A stretch of 12,847 nt of DNA, from the NCBI GenBank assembly GCA_019245555.1, contig JAFARH010000023.1, positions 1 to 12,847 on the forward strand. Direction: 5' to 3'. This stretch comes from Betaproteobacteria bacterium. Lineage in GTDB: Bacteria > Pseudomonadota > Gammaproteobacteria > Burkholderiales > SG8-39. The notes under the pieces were generated by a model that worked only from the letters and a program-made list of their open reading frames with translations, was not told the origin of the DNA and did no database searches. Position 1 is the first letter of the stretch. Every line of letters begins with the position of its first letter. The position numbers were made by a program, and so were the translations under genes. Below, one piece after another: positions 7,175 through 12,847 of the stretch.

Positions 7175-7541
7175 ATTCCGGGTCGGCCTGGTGGGCCCGC
7201 TCGAAGCGCAGGAAGTCGTAGTAGCCGCAGTGCTTGCTGTCCGGGTACGCGCGGCAGACGCCGGGACGCGACTCGTACACCGTGCAGCGCCGCTTCTCCA
7301 AGTCGAGGAATGTGCACACGGTGGCGAACACCGTGTCTTTCTTGTGCCGTAGCAGCCGCACTTTCTCTTTCGAGTCGTACTTCGTGAAGCGCTCCTCGGC
7401 CTCGCGGTAGCTGAGCTCGAAGCGCTTGCCGAGCCGCTCGATGTCGCGCGGGGTCACCTCGATCTCGGGATAGCTGCAGCAGTACGCGGGACATTTCGAG
7501 CACGAGTAACGCGCCCGCACGGGAATGGGGAAGGGTTTCAT
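7158..7541 (-). CDS. YkgJ-like cysteine cluster protein
   Basis: A 127-residue cytoplasmic protein with eight cysteines: C14, C17, C21 and C22 (in CSKCPAYCC), then C76, C86, C96 and C105. The CxxCxxxCC start, the CTFLD and RCTVYESRPGVCRAYP blocks are the hallmark of the YkgJ/UPF0153 family, thought to bind zinc or an iron-sulfur cluster; molecular function is unknown. The start is uncertain. ATG 7541 (protein starting MKPFPIPVRA) is preferred because it opens directly on the conserved region, but an in-frame GTG at 7574 would add 11 residues. Neither has a convincing Shine-Dalgarno. The 3' end overlaps the thiamine-diphosphate gene tail to tail by 17 bp. It is divergent from the exported-protein gene at 7702. 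Confidence 0.85.
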   Translation of the reverse strand: MKPFPIPVRARYSCSKCPAYCCSYPEIEVTPRDIERLGKRFELSYREAEERFTKYDSKEKVRLLRHKKDTVFATVCTFLDLEKRRCTVYESRPGVCRAYPDSKHCGYYDFLRFERAHQADPEFIALT

Positions 7542-7701
7542 CTTGGGAGCGGCGAATTCTAGGCGAGCGTTCACGCGATAGGTTCGTCATTTTCTTGTAG
7601 CAAAAATAGTTACCTCCGCTTTAACCCTTTTCCGCCGCGCCTTCGTTTCAGTCTGCAGAGCTCGCCACAGCGGCGCGCTCGCCGAAAAGAAAGGAAAGAA
7701 A
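7542..7701. other. Divergent intergenic region between the cysteine-cluster gene and the sigma-factor cassette
   Basis: This 160-bp spacer is the longest non-coding stretch in the window and must carry the start signals of two divergent units. It contains an AT-rich patch (about 7591-7630) within otherwise GC-rich DNA, as expected for a promoter zone. No unambiguous sigma-70 hexamer pair is seen on either strand. A loose ECF-like arrangement (AACCC at 7623-7627, CGTT at 7644-7647, 16 bp apart) precedes the exported-protein gene but is weak. No stable hairpin or terminator is obvious. Confidence 0.5.
7691..7695 (+). promoter_or_regulatory. Ribosome-binding site of the exported-protein gene
   Basis: AAGGA, within a purine-rich run, ends six bases before the ATG at 7702 and supports that start. 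Confidence 0.65.
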
Positions 7702-8448
7702 ATGAAAGCGCGAACGATTTTGGTGCTGTTGGGATTGCTGTGCACGGCGCAGGCGCGCGCGCACGGTGGATTGATCGATCTGTCCGTCTACGACCGCACC
7801 GATGGCAAGCGCCTGGCGGTCTACTGGCACGAGGGCAGGGCCTATGTGGTCGGCAAGCCGGGGAATGAGTACCAGGTCAGCGTGCGGAACCGGCTGCCAA
7901 ACGATGTGCTCGCCGTGGTCTCGGTCGATGGCGTCAACGTAATCAGCGGCGAGACCGCTCATCCTGCGCAGACCGGTTATGTCCTCAGCCCCTATCGCAA
8001 CTGCGACATCCTCGGCTGGCGGAAAAGCCTGGCCGAAACGGCAGCGTTCTATTTCACTGCGCTGCCCGACTCGTACGCCGCGCGAACCGGGCGCCCGGAC
8101 AACGTCGGCGTGATCGGCGTCGCCGTCTTTCGCCGCAAGCAGGAGCCGCAGCCGATCGCCCCGCAGAGCGCTCCCTACTCCCGCGACGACGGTGCAGCAG
8201 CCGCCGAGAAGTTGGCCTCTCAGGCGAGGTCGCAGGCGGAGTCGAGCCTCGGCACGGGCCATGGCCGTCGGGAGACGTCCTATGTCCAGAACGTCGCGTT
8301 TGAGCGGGCGACGCCCGTACCGGTGGAGACCATTACCTTGTACTACGACAGCTACCGCAACCTCGTGGCGCGAGGCGTAATCCGCGAGCCCGTGCCGATG
8401 GCGCCGTTGCCGCGGCCGTTCCCGGGGTTTGTACCCGACCCGGCGTGA
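7702..8448 (+). CDS. Exported conserved protein of unknown function, linked to an ECF sigma factor
   Basis: A 248-residue protein with a signal peptide: MKAR, a hydrophobic core at 5-15 and an ARA cleavage site near residue 20, leaving a mature protein that begins HGG. It is probably periplasmic. The first half (about 25-145) looks like a compact beta domain, with VVSVDGVNVISGETA (72-86) and GYVLSPYRNCDILGWRKSL (92-110). A Gln/Ala-rich linker (146-185) follows. A C-terminal block has GTGHGRRE (184-191) and VETITLYYDSYRNLVARGV (208-226), ending in a Pro-rich tail. Only one cysteine remains after processing (C101), so there is no disulfide within a monomer. I recognise this as a type of conserved proteobacterial protein seen next to ECF sigma genes, but I know no assigned function. 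It ends 12 bp before the sigma gene, consistent with one operon. Confidence 0.8.
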   Translation: MKARTILVLLGLLCTAQARAHGGLIDLSVYDRTDGKRLAVYWHEGRAYVVGKPGNEYQVSVRNRLPNDVLAVVSVDGVNVISGETAHPAQTGYVLSPYRNCDILGWRKSLAETAAFYFTALPDSYAARTGRPDNVGVIGVAVFRRKQEPQPIAPQSAPYSRDDGAAAAEKLASQARSQAESSLGTGHGRRETSYVQNVAFERATPVPVETITLYYDSYRNLVARGVIREPVPMAPLPRPFPGFVPDPA

Positions 8449-8453
8449 TAATC

Positions 8454-8459
8454 GGAGGG
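8454..8459 (+). promoter_or_regulatory. Closely spaced Shine-Dalgarno of the sigma-factor gene
   Basis: GGAGGG ends only one base before the ATG at 8461, closer than the usual 5-9 bases. An in-frame TAA at 8449-8451 excludes any further upstream start. The next in-frame ATG (8485) would remove the conserved first residues SDEQL. The spacing may keep sigma translation low. Confidence 0.45.
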
Positions 8460-8460
8460 C

Positions 8461-8994
8461 ATGGAGGCCTCGGACGAACAGCTCATGCTCGCTTACCGAG
8501 ATGGGAACGCCGGGGCCTTCGAGACGCTCTATGCGCGCCACCGGGGACGCCTCTACCGTTTCGTGCTGCGCAGCGTGAAGAGTCGGCCGGTGGGCGAAGA
8601 ACTCTTCCAGGAGATCTGGCTGCGCGTGATCGAGGCGCGTGGCCGCTACTCGCCGCAGGCGCGCTTCACGACGTGGCTCTACACGATCGCGCACAATCAC
8701 CTGGTGGACCATTGGCGAAAGCGTGGGCTGACGCTGGTCGCGCTGGAAGGCGACGAGGCGCCGGGCGCAAGCCCGGATCCCGCCGATCAGGTGCAGGCGC
8801 GCCAGAGCCTCGCGCGCTTCGCCGCCGCATTGCAGGCGCTGCCGCCGTTGCAGCGGGAAGCTTTCCTCCTGCATGAAGAGGGCGAGCTCTCCGTCGCGGA
8901 GATCGCCGTGGCAACCGGCACCAATGAAGAGGCGGCGAAGAGCAGGTTGAGATACGCGATGGCGAAGCTGAAGGCGGCGATGAACGATGGCTGA
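8461..8994 (+). CDS. ECF-type RNA polymerase sigma factor
   Basis: A 177-residue group IV sigma factor. Region 2 spans about 8-86, with DGNAGAFETLYARHRGRLYRF and then GEELFQEIWLRVIEARGRY, ARFTTWLYTIAHNHLVDHWRK for core binding and -10 recognition. Region 4 spans about 122-175, with LPPLQREAFLLHEEGELSVAEIAVATGTNEEAAKSRLRYAMAKL as the -35 helix-turn-helix. No region 3 or 1.1 is present and no C-terminal extension is fused. Its last 8 bp overlap the start of the membrane protein that is probably its anti-sigma factor, the standard pairing for ECF systems. It would direct transcription of an envelope-response regulon, possibly including its own operon; the target promoter cannot be defined here. 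Confidence 0.93.
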   Translation: MEASDEQLMLAYRDGNAGAFETLYARHRGRLYRFVLRSVKSRPVGEELFQEIWLRVIEARGRYSPQARFTTWLYTIAHNHLVDHWRKRGLTLVALEGDEAPGASPDPADQVQARQSLARFAAALQALPPLQREAFLLHEEGELSVAEIAVATGTNEEAAKSRLRYAMAKLKAAMNDG

Positions 8995-9718
8995 CGAGCG
9001 CGATCCGAAGTTGTCAAAGCATTACCGTGAGCTCGAGCCGCTCGAGCCGCCGGCGGCGCTCGATCAGAAGATCCTGGCCGCCGCGCGCGAGGTGACCGAA
9101 TCGCACGCACCACTGGTGGTGCCCGCGGGACGGCATCGCTGGTACTACTCGCTCGCTGCTGCGGCGGTGCTCGTCTTCGCGGTAGCGCTGACGCTCCACC
9201 TCGACCGTGAGCGGCCGGACCCCGAAGCAATACCGTCCGCCTTCGTGAGGGGCGAGATCAAGCAGGCGCAGAAGGCCGAGAACGCACCGCGAGCCCAGCC
9301 GCAGCGTCAACCAGCATTCACTCCGGATCCTCAGCCGAGCGCGCCGCGCGAAGCCGCGGCAGCGCGATCGGCGGCCGCGACAGATCCAATGCGCGCGCAA
9401 GCGAGCGCAGAGGCGCGCGCTGCGCGAGACATGGCGGCTAATGCGGAAAAGCAGGCCGCCAATGCGGAACTGCAGGCTGCCACTGCAAAGCGTCAGGCGG
9501 CAGCTTCCCGCATTGCCGCCGCTCCGAGCGCGGGGTCACTCGCCGCCGCGCCGGAGAATCCCGAGCGCTGGCTCGAGCGGATTGCGGACTTGCGCAGCCG
9601 CGGCCGGCATGCCGACGCCGATCGGGAGTTAGTCAACTTCAGGAAGGCGTACCCGAACTACTCGCTCTCCAACGTGATGCGAGAGCGCGTCGAGGGAACG
9701 CCGACGCCCAGCCAGTAG
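8987..9718 (+). CDS. Probable membrane-bound anti-sigma factor with Ala-rich periplasmic domain
   Basis: A 243-residue single-pass membrane protein. A cytoplasmic segment (1-50), probably the sigma-binding part, includes LEPPAALDQKILAAAREV (19-36). A transmembrane helix spans about 52-71. The remainder is predicted periplasmic: a Pro/Gln/Ala-rich linker (77-125), an Ala-rich helical stretch (about 125-180) with three consecutive seven-residue repeats (151-171), and a C-terminal helical block PERWLERIADLRSRGRHADA (192-211) continuing to FRKAYPNY. I recognise that block from proteobacterial anti-sigma-type proteins. It has no cysteine, so it cannot be a zinc-dependent (HxxxCxxC) anti-sigma factor. 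ATG 8987 overlaps the sigma gene by 8 bp. Anti-sigma function is inferred from pairing and topology. Its TAG abuts the gltL stop with no gap. Confidence 0.78.
   Translation: MADERDPKLSKHYRELEPLEPPAALDQKILAAAREVTESHAPLVVPAGRHRWYYSLAAAAVLVFAVALTLHLDRERPDPEAIPSAFVRGEIKQAQKAENAPRAQPQRQPAFTPDPQPSAPREAAAARSAAATDPMRAQASAEARAARDMAANAEKQAANAELQAATAKRQAAASRIAAAPSAGSLAAAPENPERWLERIADLRSRGRHADADRELVNFRKAYPNYSLSNVMRERVEGTPTPSQ
9437..9499 (+). repeat. Three 21-bp in-frame repeats encoding heptads
   Basis: Three tandem 21-bp units encode ANAEKQA, ANAELQA and ATAKRQA (residues 151-171). The first two units are nearly identical in DNA and the third has drifted. They give an exact seven-residue period with alanines and a conserved Gln, suggesting an extended amphipathic helix or weak coiled coil in the predicted periplasmic part. 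Confidence 0.7.
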
Positions 9719-10443
<725 letters not shown>

Positions 10444-10447
<4 letters not shown>

Positions 10448-11133
10448 CGGATGACGGCGATCCTGTCCTGGAGTTGTTTGACCAGCAGGGAGAGCGAATA
10501 AGAGATGATGAAGTAGACCACGGCGACGAAGGAGTACATCTCGACCAGCCGATAGTCGCGATTCGCGACCTTGGCGGCGGCGCCGAGGAAGTCGGTGGCG
10601 GAGATCACGTAGACGAGCGAGGTGTCCTGGAAAAGGATGATGGTTTGAGTGAGCAGCACCGGCACCATGTTGCGGAATGCCTGCGGCAGCACGATAAAGC
10701 CCATGGTCTGCCAGTAGTTGAGGCCGAGCGCGTAGCCCGACCACACCTGCCCGCGCGGGATCGACTGGATGCCGGCGCGCATGATCTCGCAGTAGTACGC
10801 CGCCTCGAACATCGTGAAGGTGATCACCGCCGAGAGCCAGGCGCCAACCTGGACGGGCTGCGATTCGCGCAGGATCCAGGCGCCGATATACGGCACGAGG
10901 AAGAAGAACCAGAAGATGACGAGCACCAGCGGGATCGAGCGCATCAGGTTCACGTAGGCGCCCGCGAGCGTGGAGACCGCCCTGATGCTCGAGAGGCGCA
11001 TCATCGCCAGCAGCGTGCCGAAAATGATGCCACCGGTCATGGCGATGAGCGTGAGCGTGACGGTGAACGTCATCCCGTCGCGGAAAAGGTAGCCAACCGA
11101 GCGCCTGATGACGTCGAAATCGAAGCCTTCCAT
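10444..11133 (-). CDS. gltK: Glutamate/aspartate-type ABC transporter permease, GltK-like
   Basis: A 229-residue inner-membrane permease of the HisMQ/GltJK type. Hydrophobic segments are about 21-45, 55-85, 98-118 and 155-180, with a last one at 200-219, giving the usual core of about five helices. The cytoplasmic EAA-type loop that docks the ATPase is visible as GIQSIPRGQVWSGYALGLNY (121-140) followed by FIVLPQAFR (146-154). The N-terminal FTVTLTLIAM is typical of the family. The start ATG 11133 shares its A with the TGA of the preceding permease (TGATG), and its own stop overlaps gltL (ATGA), so the three cytoplasmic/membrane subunits are translationally linked. It should pair with GltJ as a heterodimer. 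Confidence 0.93.
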
Positions 11134-11891
11134 CAGTGCCCCGCCTGTGGCGCGCCGCCAGCGGCGATAAGGCCCGGCACGCGAACCCTGTTCTCCAGGA
11201 TCCGCATGAGCAGCACGACGATCAGGTTCGTCAGGAGATAGATCACCGTCGCAGCGGTAAAGGCCTCAAAGACGCGGAAGCTGAACTCCTGCATTGCCCG
11301 CGCTCGGCCGGTGAGCTCCAGCAGGCCAATCGTGAGGGCCACCGAGGAGTTCTTGATGATGTTCATCGACTCGGAGGTCAGCGGCGGCAGGATGATGCGG
11401 AAGGCTTGCGGCAGGATCACGTAGCGATAGGTCTGTGCCTGCGTGAGTCCCATCGCGGTGCCGGCGAAGCGTTGACCGCGCGGGAGCGAATTGATGCCGG
11501 CGCGCACCTGCTCTGCGACGCGCACCGAAGTGAAGATGCCGAGGCAGAACACGGCGGGGAGATAGGAGCCCCAGGGTGGCGGCATCTGCTTGATCCAGTC
11601 GCCCATCGCCTGCGGCAGCAGCTCCGGCACGACGAAGAACCATAGGAACATCTGCACGATGAGCGGGATGTTGCGAAAGATCTCGACGTACAGGTTGCCA
11701 AGACGCACCGCCCAATGTGCGCTGGTAGTGCGTATCGTGCCGACGAAGGCGCCGACAACGAGCGCGATCACCCAGGCGGCTAGCGCCGTGGCGAGGGTCC
11801 AGCCGAGTCCGACGATCAGGTAGTGGAGGTAGGAGCCCGTGCCGCCGGGCTCCGTCTCCAGAAGAACCTTCCAGTGCCAGTTGTAATGCAC
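11133..11891 (-). CDS. gltJ: Glutamate/aspartate-type ABC transporter permease, GltJ-like
   Basis: A 252-residue inner-membrane permease, longer than GltK as is usual for GltJ. The opening MHYNWHWKVLLETEP and a VPELLP segment (88-93) are characteristic. Membrane segments lie about 25-51, 66-90, 110-125, 178-195 and 212-232. The EAA-type loop is AGINSLPRGQRFAGTAMGLT (131-150) with VILPQAFRIILPP (158-170). The start is GTG 11891, 13 bp after the binding-protein stop, and lacks a clear Shine-Dalgarno; homology of the N-terminus supports it. The poor start may lower permease synthesis relative to the abundant binding protein. It ends in a one-base overlap with gltK. Confidence 0.93.
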   Translation of the reverse strand: MHYNWHWKVLLETEPGGTGSYLHYLIVGLGWTLATALAAWVIALVVGAFVGTIRTTSAHWAVRLGNLYVEIFRNIPLIVQMFLWFFVVPELLPQAMGDWIKQMPPPWGSYLPAVFCLGIFTSVRVAEQVRAGINSLPRGQRFAGTAMGLTQAQTYRYVILPQAFRIILPPLTSESMNIIKNSSVALTIGLLELTGRARAMQEFSFRVFEAFTAATVIYLLTNLIVVLLMRILENRVRVPGLIAAGGAPQAGH

Positions 11892-11904
11892 TGGAGACCA
11901 GCGA

Positions 11905-12798
11905 TTACTTGTAGTCGGCCGGGTCGCCCGAGCTCGTTGGATTGGCGACGACCTTCTTCATCTGCGCGCTCATCGGAATGTTCAGGTCGATGCCTTTCGG
12001 CGGGATCGGTTTCTGGAACCACTTGGCGTAGATGCCGTTGATCTCGCCCGACTTGTAGATGTTGGTCATCGCGGCGTCGACGACTTTCTTGAACTCGGTG
12101 TCGTCCTTGCGCAGCATGATGCCGTAGGGCTCGACCGAGAGCGCATCCGCCGAGATCTCGTAGTCCTTGGGGCTGCGCGACTGCGCGGCGAGGCTGTAGA
12201 GCAGGATGTCGTCCATCACGAATGCCACGGCGCGGCCGGTCTCCACCATCTGGAACGCCTCGGGGTGGCCGTTCGCCGAAATGATGTTCATACCGAGGTT
12301 CTTCTCGGCGTTGATCTCGGTGATCTGCTTGATGTTGGTCGTGCCGGCGGTCGAGACGATCGTCTTGCCCTTGAGATCGTCGAGCTTATGCAGCTTCGCC
12401 GACTTCTTCGACACCCAGCGGTTGGCGGTGACGAAGTGCGTGATGGTGAACCAGACCTGCTTCTGGCGCTCGAGGTTGTTGGTAGTCGAGCCGCACTCGA
12501 GGTCGATCGTGCCGTTCGCCATCAGCGGAATGCGGTTTGCCGAGGTCACGAGCTGGTACTTGGTCTCGATCTTCGGCATCTTCAGGTCGGCTTTGACCGC
12601 GTCGACGATTTTCAGGCAGAGGTCGACTGCATAGCCGACCACCTGCTGCTTGTCGTCGTAGTACGAGAACGGGATCGAGGCGTCACGATGACCGATCGTG
12701 ATCGAGCCCGAGCTCTTGATCTTCTGCAGCGTACCTTCCTGTGCGGTTGCGGCGGCCGAAAAACCGAGCGCAAGCGCAATGGCGAAAACGGTCTTCAT
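11905..12798 (-). CDS. gltI: Periplasmic glutamate/aspartate-binding protein of the ABC importer
   Basis: A 297-residue family 3 solute-binding protein that captures amino acid ligand in the periplasm and delivers it to GltJK. The signal peptide is residues 1-19 (MKTVFAIALALGFSAAATA), with cleavage before QEG. GSITIGHRDASIPFSYYDD (31-49) and VGYAVDLC (54-61) form the first lobe. ECGSTTNNLERQKQVWFT (101-118) is the GltI-type ligand-binding signature. A second-lobe strand KGKTIVSTAGTT (143-154) and the hinge region around 175-200 follow. Length fits GltI (about 300). Glutamate/aspartate specificity follows from the ECGSTTNN signature and the operon; it is not proven. ATG 12798 has a good GGGGAG ribosome-binding site. 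First gene of the operon; no gltRS-like two-component pair is beside it. Confidence 0.93.
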   Translation of the reverse strand: MKTVFAIALALGFSAAATAQEGTLQKIKSSGSITIGHRDASIPFSYYDDKQQVVGYAVDLCLKIVDAVKADLKMPKIETKYQLVTSANRIPLMANGTIDLECGSTTNNLERQKQVWFTITHFVTANRWVSKKSAKLHKLDDLKGKTIVSTAGTTNIKQITEINAEKNLGMNIISANGHPEAFQMVETGRAVAFVMDDILLYSLAAQSRSPKDYEISADALSVEPYGIMLRKDDTEFKKVVDAAMTNIYKSGEINGIYAKWFQKPIPPKGIDLNIPMSAQMKKVVANPTSSGDPADYK

Positions 12799-12804
12799 TG
12801 GCTT

Positions 12805-12810
12805 CTCCCC
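12805..12810 (-). promoter_or_regulatory. Ribosome-binding site of gltI
   Basis: GGGGAG on the minus strand ends six bases before the ATG at 12798. It is among the strongest ribosome-binding sites in the window, fitting the need for excess binding protein. Confidence 0.7.
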
Positions 12811-12825
12811 TAGGGTGATGCAAAA

Positions 12826-12831
12826 ATTCTA
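12826..12831 (-). promoter_or_regulatory. Candidate -10 box of the gltIJKL promoter
   Basis: TAGAAT on the minus strand matches the sigma-70 -10 consensus at five of six positions and lies about 28 bases upstream of the gltI ATG, followed by a T-rich run. The expected -35 would fall just beyond the right edge of the window, so the promoter cannot be confirmed. Confidence 0.35.
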
Positions 12832-12847
12832 CAGTGCGGCCGCTGTG

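Noticed and set aside
7648..8874. A 408-codon minus-strand frame opposite the exported protein and sigma factor
   Set aside because: It spans two real genes and their junction on the other strand, has Arg-rich low-information composition, and has no start signal.
10448..10744. A 99-codon extension of the gltL frame
   Set aside because: The extension lies inside gltK and is not ABC-ATPase-like. ATG 10447 gives the normal family length and an ATGA overlap.

Overview
The window is a gene-dense, high-GC (roughly two thirds G+C by eye) stretch of bacterial chromosome with 15 protein genes, one cut by the left edge. No RNA genes, mobile elements, CRISPR arrays or integrase traces are visible. The gltIJKL-type transporter, the MetY/AraC proteins, the YkgJ-like cysteine-cluster protein and the N-terminal design of the edge protein all point to a betaproteobacterium (Burkholderiales, Rhodocyclales or an uncultured relative). 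That placement is inferred from protein character only; no marker gene is present.

Layout. (A) 1-4189, all leftward: a CoA-binding protein, an AraC-family regulator, O-acetylhomoserine sulfhydrylase (MetY), a zinc alcohol dehydrogenase, and the start of a large protein whose N-terminus resembles the front of GspE/PulE-like ATPases. The last three are joined by 4-bp stop/start overlaps, so MetY, the dehydrogenase and the edge protein are probably translated in a coupled fashion. (B) 4234-7174, rightward: a NIPSNAP-domain protein, an HSL-type alpha/beta hydrolase and a thiamine-diphosphate enzyme of the acetolactate synthase/benzoylformate decarboxylase superfamily. Both junctions are 4-bp overlaps, and a consensus -10 box with a good ribosome-binding site precedes the first gene. 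This looks like a small catabolic operon of unknown substrate. (C) 7158-7541, leftward: a small eight-cysteine YkgJ-like protein that converges on, and overlaps, operon B.

(D) 7702-9718, rightward: an exported protein of unknown function, an ECF sigma factor and a single-pass membrane protein that is probably its anti-sigma factor. This reads as a cell-envelope signalling cassette. The anti-sigma candidate has no cysteine and carries an alanine-rich heptad-repeat stretch predicted to lie in the periplasm. (E) 9719-12798, leftward: a complete glutamate/aspartate-type ABC importer, with binding protein, two permeases and ATPase in the order gltI-gltJ-gltK-gltL, read from a promoter near the right edge.

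The genes are packed very tightly. Groups B/C and D/E meet tail to tail with overlap or with no gap at all, and no intrinsic terminator is evident anywhere. The most interesting parts are operon B, the coupled metY-dehydrogenase-edge gene trio, and the sigma/anti-sigma/exported-protein cassette.
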